Assembly (NCBI GenBank): GCA_964630595.1
Contig: CAZVVT010000004.1
Location: 13,516 to 77,515 of the forward strand
Direction: 5' to 3'
DNA: 64,000 nt
Source: CAZVVT01 sp964630595
GTDB taxonomy: Bacteria > Chlamydiota > Chlamydiia > Chlamydiales > VFKH01
Position numbers and translations under genes: made by a program. Positions 33,390 through 42,337 of this stretch are shown here, in pieces; within the stretch, counting starts at the first letter, position 1, and every line of letters starts with the position of its first letter. Under the pieces are notes generated by a model that made no database searches, was not told the origin of the DNA, and saw only the letters and a list, made by a program, of their open reading frames with translations.

Positions 33390-34271
33390 GTGCCGAAGAG
33401 ACCCATACGTTTACTTCTTGTGCTTTCCGGTTTGGTGGTGCTGATTGTACTCGCGATGCAGCCCTTATCGGTCATTGAATTTGCAGGCGATATCGACATT
33501 CTCTTTCCTAAAGGGATAGTAGCTGCAGAAGAACGCGATCTTCTCTTTATTTTGCAGGCCATCATGTTGGTCGTTGTGATCCCGGTCTATATTTTGACCT
33601 TCGTTTTCTGCTGGAAGTATCGGGCACAAAACCAGAAAGCGACCTATGACCCCGATCTTGTTGATAGTACGGTGGCGGAGTTTCTTTGGTGGGGCATCCC
33701 GCTGGTGATCGTCATTATCGTGGGCGGCTTGAGTTTAGTGAAAACCTACGAACTCGATCCTTATAAGCCCTTAGTCTCCGATAAAAAAACGAAGACAATT
33801 CAAGTCGTTGCGCTGCAGTGGAAATGGTTGTTTATTTATCCCGAAGAGAAAATTGCCAGTCTCAACTTTCTGCAGATTCCGGAAAAAACTCCCATTCACT
33901 TTGAAATTACCAGTGATGCTCCGATGAATTCCTTTTGGATCCCTCGTTTGGGGGGACAGATTTATGCGATGCCCGCCATGAAGACAGAGCTGCATTTGAT
34001 TGCCGATGAGACGGGAGAGTTCAATGGGTCATCCGCCAATTTGAGCGGAGAGGGGTTTGCGAGCATGCACTTTGTGACAAAGGCCTCTTCGGAGGAGGAG
34101 TACCAAAAGTGGGTCAGTGCAGCACAGAGTTCTGCGGCATCGCTGGATCGATCGACATATGACAAGATCGCACTGCCAAGCACAAATGATCCTGTGCAGA
34201 CGTACCAGCTGAGCGATGCGCGCCTTTTCGATCAGATTTTGAACAAGTACATGCACCCGCAAGAGAAATAG
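33390..34271 (+). CDS. cyoA: Cytochrome bo-type quinol oxidase subunit II
   Basis: Subunit II of a heme-copper quinol oxidase in the inner membrane. Two N-terminal transmembrane helices (LLVLSGLVVLIVLAM; LLFILQAIMLVVVIPVYIL) are followed by a periplasmic cupredoxin-like domain with ALQWKWLFIYPEEKIASLN. The CuA ligands of cytochrome c oxidases are absent: the usual region reads IPRLGGQIYAMPAM. That fits a quinol oxidase. Starts with GTG at 33390 preceded by AAGAAG. First gene of cyoABCDE. 293 residues. Confidence 0.93.
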   Translation: MPKRPIRLLLVLSGLVVLIVLAMQPLSVIEFAGDIDILFPKGIVAAEERDLLFILQAIMLVVVIPVYILTFVFCWKYRAQNQKATYDPDLVDSTVAEFLWWGIPLVIVIIVGGLSLVKTYELDPYKPLVSDKKTKTIQVVALQWKWLFIYPEEKIASLNFLQIPEKTPIHFEITSDAPMNSFWIPRLGGQIYAMPAMKTELHLIADETGEFNGSSANLSGEGFASMHFVTKASSEEEYQKWVSAAQSSAASLDRSTYDKIALPSTNDPVQTYQLSDARLFDQILNKYMHPQEK

Positions 34272-34272
34272 T

Positions 34273-36249
34273 ATGTTTGGCCGACTTAATCTAGACGCTT
34301 TTCACCACCAAGCCAGTCAAAATGCCGCTGTCTTTGGCATGCTCATTACTACGATTGGCATCTTGGCCTACATCACATACAAGAAAAAGTGGAAGTGGAT
34401 CTGGGATGAGTGGATCACAACGGTGGATCCCAAGCGCATAGGCATCATGTACATCCTCGTGGCACTCATGATGTTTGCCAAAGGTTTTGCCGATGCGCTC
34501 ATGATGCGGCTTCAGCAGGCGCTTGCCGTAGGTGATGCCCCCGGATTTATCTCTTCAGAGCACTTTCAGGAGGTCTTTTCCTCACATGGTACCACCATGA
34601 TTTTCTTCGTCGGCATGGGAGTGGTCTTTGCCTTGATGAATCTCATTGTGCCGCTGCAAATTGGCGCGCGTGACGTAGCCTATCCCTTTTTGAACGCGGT
34701 GGGTTTTTGGCTCTTTGCAGCGGGAGCGAACCTGACTCTGGTCTCTTTGGTCATCGGCAAATTCTCTGCAACAGGCTGGCTTGCTTACCCACCCCTTTCA
34801 GGATTGGAATATAGTCCGGGCGAGGGGGTGGATTACTGGATATGGGCAGTGCAGATTGCCGGGGTTGGCAGTACGATTTCCGGCATTAACTTCCTGGCGA
34901 CGATTTTGAAGATGCGCTGTCCTGGTATGACCCTCATGAAGATGCCGATCTTCACGTGGAGCGCTTTATGCACGATGACCCTGGTGATTTTCGCCTTTCC
35001 TATTTTGACAGCAACTCTTGTGCTGCTGACACTCGATCGCTATCTGGGCATGCACTTTTTCACCGCCGGCTTTGGCGGCAACCCCATGATGTACGTGAAC
35101 CTCATCTGGGCTTGGGGCCATCCTGAAGTGTACATTTTGATCATGCCCATTTTTGGCATCTTTTCCGAAATTGTGCCCACCTTTTCCGAAAAGCGTCTGT
35201 TCGGCCACAAGTCCATGATCTGGGCTCTTGTCTCGATTACTGTGCTCTCTTTTATCGTCTGGTTGCACCACTTCTTTACGATGGGAGCCAGCCCCGATGT
35301 GAACGCCTTTTTTGCCATCATGACGATGCTGATCGCGATCCCTACGGGAGTGAAGATTTTCAACTGGCTCTTCACCAAGTTTCGCGGTCGCGTGCACTTC
35401 ACTTCGCCCATGCTCTGGTTTTTTGCCTTCGTTTTGAATTTTACCGTGGGCGGAATGACGGGGATGCTGCTCTCTGCACCGCCCGTTGATTATCAAGCAC
35501 ACAACAGCCTCTTTTTGATCGCGCACTTTCACGGCATGGTCATTGGCGGTATGCTCTTTGGCTTCTTCGCCGGCTTTACGTACTGGTTTCCCAAATTCAC
35601 CGGCTTCTTTTTGAGTGAACGTCTGAACAAAGCCGCCTTTTGGTGCTGGTTTGTGGGTTTCATGACCGCCTTTATGCCGCTCTATATGCTCGGGTTTATG
35701 GGAGCTACAAGACGGCTGGATCGCTATGATGCTGCGACGGGGTGGCATCCACTCTTCGTGGTCGTAGCCATTGGAGCCTTCATCATCTTGTGTGGGGCAA
35801 GCATTCAGCTCTTTGGCCTTTTCTGGAGCATTCGCAACAGGCACAGGGATCGAGACTTTACAGGAGGGGATCCGTGGAATGCGCGCACGCTGGAATGGTC
35901 CGTGCCATCGCCTCCGCCAATCTACAATTTTGCCATCATTCCCACCGTCGATCAGATCGATCCTTTCTGGGCGATGAAGAAAGAGCCCAAATTCCTGCCG
36001 CCACCGAAGTATGAGGATATCTTCCTTCCGAAAAATACCCCTCTGGGCCTTTACGTAGGGCTTTTGGCGTTGACCTTAGGCTTTGCGTTGACGTGGCACA
36101 TCATGTGGTTGGCTGCTTTGAGTTTTATTGGAATCATCACTTGCCTGATTGTGCGTTTGTCGGGAGAAGATGAGCATGATGTTCTCACCGCCGCCACAGT
36201 GCAGAAGATGGAAGAGGAATTCGCTAAAAGCAAGGCACGAGCTCTATGA
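34273..36249 (+). CDS. cyoB: Cytochrome bo-type quinol oxidase subunit I
   Basis: Catalytic subunit (658 residues) that reduces oxygen at a heme o3-CuB centre and pumps protons. Heme-copper ligand motifs are intact: SSHGTTMIFFVGM (first heme histidine), WAWGHPEVYILIMPIFG (CuB histidine and cross-linked tyrosine), VWLHHFFTMG (CuB histidine pair) and LIAHFHGMVIGG (the low-spin and high-spin heme histidines). Fifteen-odd hydrophobic segments. Starts 2 nt after cyoA and overlaps cyoC by 4 nt. Confidence 0.96.
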   Translation: MFGRLNLDAFHHQASQNAAVFGMLITTIGILAYITYKKKWKWIWDEWITTVDPKRIGIMYILVALMMFAKGFADALMMRLQQALAVGDAPGFISSEHFQEVFSSHGTTMIFFVGMGVVFALMNLIVPLQIGARDVAYPFLNAVGFWLFAAGANLTLVSLVIGKFSATGWLAYPPLSGLEYSPGEGVDYWIWAVQIAGVGSTISGINFLATILKMRCPGMTLMKMPIFTWSALCTMTLVIFAFPILTATLVLLTLDRYLGMHFFTAGFGGNPMMYVNLIWAWGHPEVYILIMPIFGIFSEIVPTFSEKRLFGHKSMIWALVSITVLSFIVWLHHFFTMGASPDVNAFFAIMTMLIAIPTGVKIFNWLFTKFRGRVHFTSPMLWFFAFVLNFTVGGMTGMLLSAPPVDYQAHNSLFLIAHFHGMVIGGMLFGFFAGFTYWFPKFTGFFLSERLNKAAFWCWFVGFMTAFMPLYMLGFMGATRRLDRYDAATGWHPLFVVVAIGAFIILCGASIQLFGLFWSIRNRHRDRDFTGGDPWNARTLEWSVPSPPPIYNFAIIPTVDQIDPFWAMKKEPKFLPPPKYEDIFLPKNTPLGLYVGLLALTLGFALTWHIMWLAALSFIGIITCLIVRLSGEDEHDVLTAATVQKMEEEFAKSKARAL

Positions 36250-36863
36250 CGATTCACCACAGTGTTGAGAGTCACCCCGACACCAGCCTGCCTGATCCGC
36301 ACCAGGATGTCTTTTCCAGAACCACACTCGGGTTCTGGATGTATCTGATGACCGACTGTTTGCTCTTTGCAACGCTCTTTTGTGCGTACGCAGTGCTGCA
36401 CAACAACACCTTTGGCGGCCCTTCATCGCGCGATATCTTCGACCTAAGAACTGCCTTTGTCGAAACAATGGTGCTACTTTTTAGTAGCGTGACGTGCGGT
36501 CTGGGAATGTTAGCGGCTGTCAAAAGTAACAAAACAAAGGTGCTTTTTTGGTTCGCGCTCTCGTTTATTTTAGGAGCCTCTTTTGTCGCCCTAGAGCTGC
36601 ACGAGTTTGCGCTCTTGGTGCATGAGGGGCATAGCTGGACAAAAAGCGCCTTTCTATCGGCCTTCTTTTCCCTTGTGGGCACCCACGGATTTCACGTCTC
36701 TGTCGGATTGCTCTGGATGACGGTGATGATGGGCCAGCTTATTGTGTGCGGCATCACAGCAACTACCTTTCGTCGATTGGTGATCTTCAGCATGTTCTGG
36801 CACTTCCTTGATTTGGTATGGATTTTCATCTTTACGCTTGTCTATCTGATGGGGGTGCTCTAA
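36246..36863 (+). CDS. cyoC: Cytochrome bo-type quinol oxidase subunit III
   Basis: Membrane subunit of 205 residues with five transmembrane helices, typical of the short Cyo-type subunit III. Recognisable segments are FSRTTLGFWMYLMTDCLLFA, AFFSLVGTHGFHVSVGLLWM and a C-terminal HFLDLVWIFIFTLVYLM. Start ATG overlaps the cyoB stop (ATGA). Likely stabilises the complex without carrying a redox centre. Confidence 0.94.
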   Translation: MTIHHSVESHPDTSLPDPHQDVFSRTTLGFWMYLMTDCLLFATLFCAYAVLHNNTFGGPSSRDIFDLRTAFVETMVLLFSSVTCGLGMLAAVKSNKTKVLFWFALSFILGASFVALELHEFALLVHEGHSWTKSAFLSAFFSLVGTHGFHVSVGLLWMTVMMGQLIVCGITATTFRRLVIFSMFWHFLDLVWIFIFTLVYLMGVL

Positions 36864-37211
36864 ATGCATGGGGACTTGAATTTACAGCAGACGCAAAAAG
36901 AGTGGCACGGAACGCTTCGGTCATATGTCGTTGGGTTTTTCTCTTGCGTTTTGCTGACGATTGCCTCTTTTGCCCTCGTGATCGGAAAGGTTTTGTCCGG
37001 GCCCAACCTTGTCTATACCATACTGGCTCTAGCGCTGGTGCAGGCGGTGGTGCAGCTGCGCTTTTTCCTGCACGTCGGCCAAGAGGCAAAGCCGCGTTGG
37101 GAGATGGTCACCTTCTTTTTTATGGTGCTGGTATTGCTTATCATCATCGCAGGATCTCTCTGGATTATGCACGATTTGAATGACCGCGTGATGATGAATA
37201 TGGAGATGTGA
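36864..37211 (+). CDS. cyoD: Cytochrome bo-type quinol oxidase subunit IV
   Basis: Small membrane subunit, 115 residues with three hydrophobic helices, including YVVGFFSCVLLTIASFALVI and MVLVLLIIIAGSLWIM, and the family feature VQAVVQLRFFLHVGQEAKPR. It begins in the base after the cyoC stop and overlaps the start of cyoE. Assists assembly of the oxidase. Confidence 0.92.
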   Translation: MHGDLNLQQTQKEWHGTLRSYVVGFFSCVLLTIASFALVIGKVLSGPNLVYTILALALVQAVVQLRFFLHVGQEAKPRWEMVTFFFMVLVLLIIIAGSLWIMHDLNDRVMMNMEM

Positions 37212-38053
37212 TGATCAATTACTACTTGTTAACGAAGCCGGGCATTGTCATGGGCAACCTCGTCACCTTTGCCGCAGGCTTCCTGCTCGCTGCAAAAGGA
37301 ACCATCGATTTCTCCCTCTTTTTCCTCGCTCTGCTTGGGCTCGCGCTTGTCATGGCCTCTGCCTGCGTCTTCAACAATTACATCGACCGCCACCTCGACA
37401 AAAAAATGAGGCGCACCCAAAGCCGTGCTTTAGTTACCGGAATGATCTCAGGGCGTAGAGCCCTTTTCTTTGCTACTTTCTTAGGCCTTTTAGGCGCAGC
37501 AACTCTGTACATCTACACAAATCCCTTAACGCTGCTCATTGCAGCCGTAGGATTCTTCATCTATGTGGTTCTCTACAGCCTCTGGAAGAGACATACGATC
37601 TACGGAACAGCCATTGGAAGCATCGCCGGCGCTGTTCCTCCCGTTGTTGGCTACTGCGCTGCGGGTAACCACTTCGACCTCGGTGCGCTCATTCTTTTTG
37701 CCATGATGGTGCTCTGGCAAATGCCCCACTTCTTCTCCATCGCCATCTACCACTTAGCTGACTACACCGCCGCTGCCATTCCCGTCCTGCCAGTCAAAAA
37801 GGGACTGCTGCGCACCAAAATCCACATGACGCTCTACATCGCGGCTTTCATCGCGGCAGCTGCCTTGCTCACCCTTTTTCAGTACACCGGATATACCTAC
37901 CTGATCGTAGCAACGAGTATCGGATTGCTTTGGTTGGGGCTATGCTGTAAGGGTTTTACAACCACAAGCGACACCTTGTGGGCGCGTCAAATGTTCCGGC
38001 TTTCGCTGCTCTTGATCATGGCCGTCAGCTTGACAATTCCCTTAACCATTTAA
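37211..38053 (+). CDS. cyoE: Protoheme IX farnesyltransferase (heme o synthase)
   Basis: UbiA-family prenyltransferase that adds a farnesyl group to heme b to make the heme o used by CyoB. The aspartate-rich motif is visible in VFNNYIDRHLDKKMRRT (NxxxDxxxDxxMxRT), and the second, DTLWARQMF and YHLADYTAAAIPVLPV, further on. About nine transmembrane segments; 280 residues. I take ATG at 37211 (MINYYLLTKPGIVMGN), which overlaps the cyoD stop (TGATG). Confidence 0.93.
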   Translation: MINYYLLTKPGIVMGNLVTFAAGFLLAAKGTIDFSLFFLALLGLALVMASACVFNNYIDRHLDKKMRRTQSRALVTGMISGRRALFFATFLGLLGAATLYIYTNPLTLLIAAVGFFIYVVLYSLWKRHTIYGTAIGSIAGAVPPVVGYCAAGNHFDLGALILFAMMVLWQMPHFFSIAIYHLADYTAAAIPVLPVKKGLLRTKIHMTLYIAAFIAAAALLTLFQYTGYTYLIVATSIGLLWLGLCCKGFTTTSDTLWARQMFRLSLLLIMAVSLTIPLTI

Positions 38054-38096
38054 TCGATGTCTTAAGCTACAATGGTGCGTTTAAAACGGATTGATT

Positions 38097-38990
38097 ATGC
38101 GTAACTCAGATGACCCTTTTACTCTTGCTCTTACCTCCTTTCAGAAGGGGGAGACAGAGAGGGCGGAGGATCTTTGTTTGGAGATTATCCAGGAGCGGCC
38201 AGAAGATGGTAGTGCGTTGAATTTGCTGGGCGTGATTGCTCTCAAAGGCGGCGAGCTGGAAAAGGCGTATGAACTGATTTCCAAAGCGATTAAAAGTTAT
38301 CCCCAGAAAGCACCCATTTTTTCCTATAACCTCGCTTTGGTGCTCATTGCGATGGGAAAGGTAGAGCAAGCCGTTGTTGTGTATAAGACCGCGGCAGATA
38401 TCTTTATGGAGCGCCGGGAGAAACAAGAGGCGCTGAAGTGCTTGGAAAGAGCTGCTTGGTTACTGAGAGATGCAGGTGATCTGGCGGGAGCGAAGCGTTT
38501 CTACCAGGAAGTTGTCAAAATGGATCCATCGAGAGTAGATGCGCAGAATGATCTGGGTGTGATTCTGCAAAAAGAAAACGACTGGGAAGGAGCGAAGTCT
38601 TGCTTTGAGGCAGTTCTTAAGCTCGATCCTTCCTATTCCACGGCCTATAACAACTTAGGGCTCATTCTCTTCTTCGAGAAAAAACACAAAGAGGCGATTG
38701 CTCTGCTTGAAAAAGCAATCACCATCGATCCACTCAGCGTCGATGCCTATGTCAACTTGAGCAACGTCTTTTTAGAGAAAGAAAATCTGGCGAAGGCAAA
38801 AAGCTATTGCACAAAGGCGCTAGAGATCGATCAGAGCCATCCCGGCATCTACAACAATTTGGGTATCATTCTCCACCGCGAAGGCAAATTCGAAGAGGCC
38901 GCCGCGAACTACCGCAAAGCCATTGAGCTCGACCCCTCTTATGAAGAGGCGCGCAAGCACTTAGAGCTCGTCGAAGAAGATCTCAAGTAA
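38097..38990 (+). CDS. TPR-repeat protein
   Basis: A 297-residue solenoid with seven or more canonical 34-residue TPR units, for example ALTSFQKGETERAEDL, YFSKA-like turns such as AYNNLGLILFFEKKHKEAIA, AYVNLSNVFLEKENLAKAKS and IYNNLGIILHREGKFEEAAA. No signal peptide or membrane anchor, so probably a cytosolic scaffold. The ATG at 38097 is preceded by ACGGA and is favoured over a TTG two codons earlier. Its end overlaps the converging SET-domain gene by 8 nt. Confidence 0.9.
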   Translation: MRNSDDPFTLALTSFQKGETERAEDLCLEIIQERPEDGSALNLLGVIALKGGELEKAYELISKAIKSYPQKAPIFSYNLALVLIAMGKVEQAVVVYKTAADIFMERREKQEALKCLERAAWLLRDAGDLAGAKRFYQEVVKMDPSRVDAQNDLGVILQKENDWEGAKSCFEAVLKLDPSYSTAYNNLGLILFFEKKHKEAIALLEKAITIDPLSVDAYVNLSNVFLEKENLAKAKSYCTKALEIDQSHPGIYNNLGIILHREGKFEEAAANYRKAIELDPSYEEARKHLELVEEDLK

Positions 38991-39675
38991 CGAGCTTCAA
39001 ATCAGACGAGAGCATGAATGTTTTGGGAGTCATGGGGAAGGGCTTGACCTTCATCACGCCCCAATAGGTGGCCTCATCATCTTCGTAGCAGGTGAGAAGT
39101 TGTTCGCCTGGGTGGATGGTCTTGTTGGCGAAGTAGATCACTTCAATGGGAGAGGGCTCGACGCCGTAGGGGTTTTTGGGGACAGACATCGAGTATGAAT
39201 CGACATTGGGCGTGCTAGAGTGGTTGACAAAACGGGTGAGGTTGCCGCGCTCTTGGGCGCAGAGCTTTAAGTCGTAGAGGCGGCGTGGGTGCCAGCGACG
39301 GGTTTTGTCAAAGAGAGCCTGCTCTTCCTTTGTGAGGAGGATGCCGCAGATGGGGGTAAAGGCGTAGGTTCCATCTTCGGGGTCGTTTTGGGGCATGAAG
39401 GAGAGGTAACCGGCGTAGGGAGCGATTACCTGGCCTTTGCGGATGGGCTTGGCGGTAGGCGAGAGGAAAATGCCCGATCCGAGGTCGTGGGGCAGTTGTT
39501 TACAGATAAGATCGGGCAAAGAGCCCGTCTCATGGATTGTTTTGAGAACCTGCGCAAGCTCAATGAGGTTCTTTTTGGTGGCGCGCGAGATATCGATCTT
39601 CTGCTTCTTGATCTCGCGGGTCATAATGGCCGCTATTTCAGGAGTAAGTGTTTGGCGAGGTAGGGTAAATTTCAC
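38983..39675 (-). CDS. SET-domain lysine methyltransferase (NUE-like)
   Basis: A 230-residue protein with a SET domain: GSGIFLSPTAKPIRKGQVIAPY near the start of the fold, the pseudo-knot residues GNLTRFVNHSSTPNV (the RFxNHxxxPN motif that binds S-adenosylmethionine) and the post-fold GEQLLTCYEDDEATYW with the conserved tyrosine. In Chlamydia the homologue, NUE, is a type III-secreted histone methyltransferase; an equal role here is inferred. It lacks the long N-terminal domain of eukaryotic SET proteins. A cysteine-rich post-SET is not seen. Confidence 0.85.
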   Translation of the reverse strand: MKFTLPRQTLTPEIAAIMTREIKKQKIDISRATKKNLIELAQVLKTIHETGSLPDLICKQLPHDLGSGIFLSPTAKPIRKGQVIAPYAGYLSFMPQNDPEDGTYAFTPICGILLTKEEQALFDKTRRWHPRRLYDLKLCAQERGNLTRFVNHSSTPNVDSYSMSVPKNPYGVEPSPIEVIYFANKTIHPGEQLLTCYEDDEATYWGVMKVKPFPMTPKTFMLSSDLKLVT

Positions 39676-39700
39676 CCGACCATTCTACCATAGATTTAAG

Positions 39701-40459
39701 CTATATTGTAAGAGATTTTTGAATTCTAAAAAGAGCGCTTGTTACATCATCCCGGCCATGGCTGATTGCACTCTCTTTTGCTTCATCAAAAACGCTTTTT
39801 TCATCGCGCTTTAAGGTCAACCAATGTTTCGCATCTGGTTGATATCCAAGGAATTCAATAACAGAACGGTTGCCCATACGAGCAGCTTCAATAAAGAGTT
39901 CAGGGAAAAAGAGGTCTCGAGAGTCTGGCTCTGCAAGAAAGGCCTTCATCTGCTCGTCGGTAGAATAAGCAGCGGCGGCGCGTAGTGCAGGATAAAAGGT
40001 TTCTTCAAAGAGTTTAGCGGAAGCCGAGTCGGTGGCGGAGGCCAGCTCTGCGATCCAATACTTGACTGGAGGGCTGCCTAGTAGGTCAAGGAGCTCTTGC
40101 ACCTGCGCGGCTTGAGGTTTTTCACCAGGCCAAGGGGTGGCCTTTGCGGTGGCTCGTTGGAGCCGGTGTGCGTAATCAGCATCGATTAAGACAGAGCGCG
40201 CAGCAGCCAATGCTTTAGATCCGCCGTCATTGTGCAGGTGTACGATTAATCGCCCGCGTTGGCCGGGCTCGAGCAGGTGAGGAGGAGGGATGATCGAAAG
40301 AATTCCTGCAGCGCGCACGGCACGCACCTCTGCTGTCTCACCCTCTTTTAGGGGATCGACTTTTCGAAAGTGGTAGCGACCTGCTTCGTCTTTTGTTGCG
40401 CGGACGTGTTGTGGGTTGGCAATGTAGGCAGCTAAGGCATCTTCGGGTGTTAAACTCAT
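39701..40459 (-). CDS. Hypothetical protein, weakly ankyrin-like C-terminus
   Basis: A 252-residue soluble protein. The N-terminal two thirds are unassigned. The final 70 residues (PELFIEAARMGNRSVIEFLG, then SAISHGRDDVTSALFRI) have the paired-helix look of two degenerate ankyrin repeats, but this is a weak match. No signal peptide. It lies 26 nt upstream of the SET gene's far end with opposite neighbours, with no obvious operon partner. Confidence 0.5.
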   Translation of the reverse strand: MSLTPEDALAAYIANPQHVRATKDEAGRYHFRKVDPLKEGETAEVRAVRAAGILSIIPPPHLLEPGQRGRLIVHLHNDGGSKALAAARSVLIDADYAHRLQRATAKATPWPGEKPQAAQVQELLDLLGSPPVKYWIAELASATDSASAKLFEETFYPALRAAAAYSTDEQMKAFLAEPDSRDLFFPELFIEAARMGNRSVIEFLGYQPDAKHWLTLKRDEKSVFDEAKESAISHGRDDVTSALFRIQKSLTI

Positions 40460-40595
40460 AATCTTTTTTTAAAGAAGAGTTTCTTTTCTCGCTACGTTTA
40501 AGGAATAGTTAAGAAATTGCTAACGACAAAATTTTCCCTGTTGCTACGCTCTCTTCCGAGTTTAGTGTCGACAATTTCATTGTAAGGAGTTTTTT

Positions 40596-41117
40596 ATGGC
40601 AGCAGCATTGAGAAGACTGTGCGTAAGCGTTGAGCGTTACGGTAGTTCTGTGAGAGACCGTAGGGTTGCTCCAGTGACATTTCTTGGTAGAAGAATGGCT
40701 ATGAAAGCAAATGCAGTGGGGGGAGTTGCGAGTGAAGTAATGCAACCGAAACCGATAAATCCTGACGGCGAGCAGAGAGTGTTAGAGCTGTACAGCCCTC
40801 CTCCCGCCCCATCTCCAAAGACACTCGACGTGGGTGAAGGTTTTACTGTTTTGACACGCGGAGGAGACGCAGCTGTTGTGCCAAAAAGTGGTATTATGGC
40901 CCTGGAAAGTAGAGCCGCTGCTGTGGATCAGGCCACAAAGGCTAAAGCTGCCGAAGATGTGTGTGATGTTGTTAGAAAAGCTTTGAAGGACTTAGGCCCA
41001 GAAAAAGCTTTAGAAGCTTTGAACGAAGCTTTACGGAATTTCGCCGAAGTTGTGTCAGTAGTAGCTGCAGACAAACAAAGTCGTCAAAGAGCATTCCGCC
41101 TAAAAATGACCAAATAA
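40596..41117 (+). CDS. Hypothetical basic/helical protein
   Basis: A 173-residue protein preceded by a strong AAGGAG Shine-Dalgarno. The N-terminus (MAAALRRLCVSVERYGSSVR) is basic and the mid part is proline-rich. The last 60 residues form amphipathic helices (EKALEALNEALRNFAEVVSV). No signal peptide, membrane segment or known motif. Its 3' end overlaps the converging outer-membrane gene by 18 nt. Confidence 0.5.
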   Translation: MAAALRRLCVSVERYGSSVRDRRVAPVTFLGRRMAMKANAVGGVASEVMQPKPINPDGEQRVLELYSPPPAPSPKTLDVGEGFTVLTRGGDAAVVPKSGIMALESRAAAVDQATKAKAAEDVCDVVRKALKDLGPEKALEALNEALRNFAEVVSVVAADKQSRQRAFRLKMTK

Positions 41118-42320
41118 GCCGATGCGGGCGATGGGGCCGACTGCGAGGGGCTCGCCCTGCATGAACCCTGTGCTCTTCCAGCCGATGGTGATCTCCAGTT
41201 CGATCGGGTCGTAGACGCAAGAAGAGCCTACGAGCCAGATGTTGCAGCCAGCTTGCTGGTGGCGGGCGGTGAGTGGTGCGAGGATGCCGGCGCCATTTTG
41301 GGCGACGGTGTACGAGGAGGAGCCGGGTTGGACCCAGCCATCAAAGCGCAGACCGAGGTCGACGCAGCACTCGGCGCGCACGAGGCGCTTGCACTCCCAG
41401 CCGAAACCGAAGGTGTGGTTGTTGCCAAAGTGGCCGCCGCGAATGTAGGCGTAGTGCAACTGCTTGCCGTAGAGTCCAAAAAGTTCAAAGTAGAGTTCAG
41501 GACAGAAAGGGGAGAGGCCGACACGTAGGTTGGGCAGTAGGCGCCAATCTTGGAGCTGGATCATCGGTACAGGCACCTTTTGTCCGGTGCTGATGTAGCG
41601 CCACAAGGCCCACGCGGAGTAGAAGCTCATCGGGTCGAGATAGTTGTACCAAGATTTGCCGCGCATACCGCCGGGCGTGATGTGACCGCTGGGATAAGTG
41701 GCATTGAGCCAATACATGTAGGCGTTGATGTCGTGACCGGAGGTAGAATCGTTGGCATTGTTGGAGGAATGCATATAGGAGCTGATGTCTTGCTGTGTCT
41801 CTAAGTAGAGAAAGGCCATGCGACCATCGATGCAGCCATCTTCAACCCACTTCTTCTTCAGCTCATTCGCAAGAACCGCCGTGCCCTCTACACCCCCGAT
41901 ATCGATCGCCATCATTTGATTGGTCGTGATTTGGTCTGAGGTGGTGTAGCTTGTGGAGCCACCGCCGGGTCCATAAGGCGGGGGAGCGTCGAGTTGGTAA
42001 CCAATAACAGAGGCGGTAGAAGACCCTAAGCTGCGAATGCGCCAGCCGTGGCCGAAAATTTCGTGCTGTGTCACCATAGTGAAACGCTCGAGCGGATACC
42101 AGACAATCCCAAGCTCTAAAAGACGTTCTGCTCCATCCCAGAAGGTGCAGCCGCGGTTGGACACACCAAGGTAGTCCTCAGCCCAAACCAGCGAGCGGTC
42201 AGCAAGGATCAGGTCTTCGGCAGATGCATAAGGAGACATGTCGGGATCCACCATCACGCCGTAGCGGGCGGAGGCGAGAAGTTGTGAACAGAGAGCTAAA
42301 AGAGGAATAATACGTTTCAT
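41100..42320 (-). CDS. Outer-membrane protein with HEXXGH motif
   Basis: A 406-residue exported protein with signal peptide MKRIIPLLALCSQLLASARY. At residues 86-91 it has TQHEIFGHGW, the HEXXGH zinc-binding pattern known from dipeptidyl peptidase III. A possible second part follows in DIGGVEGTAVLANELKKKW, which has a glutamate at suitable distance. The C-terminal half is made of amphipathic strands and ends ARIGLFGHF, with terminal phenylalanine as in barrel proteins. A metallopeptidase in the periplasm or tied to the outer membrane is plausible, but I know no family with exactly this layout. Confidence 0.6.
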   Translation of the reverse strand: MKRIIPLLALCSQLLASARYGVMVDPDMSPYASAEDLILADRSLVWAEDYLGVSNRGCTFWDGAERLLELGIVWYPLERFTMVTQHEIFGHGWRIRSLGSSTASVIGYQLDAPPPYGPGGGSTSYTTSDQITTNQMMAIDIGGVEGTAVLANELKKKWVEDGCIDGRMAFLYLETQQDISSYMHSSNNANDSTSGHDINAYMYWLNATYPSGHITPGGMRGKSWYNYLDPMSFYSAWALWRYISTGQKVPVPMIQLQDWRLLPNLRVGLSPFCPELYFELFGLYGKQLHYAYIRGGHFGNNHTFGFGWECKRLVRAECCVDLGLRFDGWVQPGSSSYTVAQNGAGILAPLTARHQQAGCNIWLVGSSCVYDPIELEITIGWKSTGFMQGEPLAVGPIARIGLFGHF

Positions 42321-42337
42321 AAGGCGAGAAAGAGTGG

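Noticed and set aside
34966..35844. Long minus-strand open frame opposite cyoB
   Set aside because: Shadow frame of a conserved membrane protein; composition (many His, Lys, Gln) is typical of an antisense artefact.
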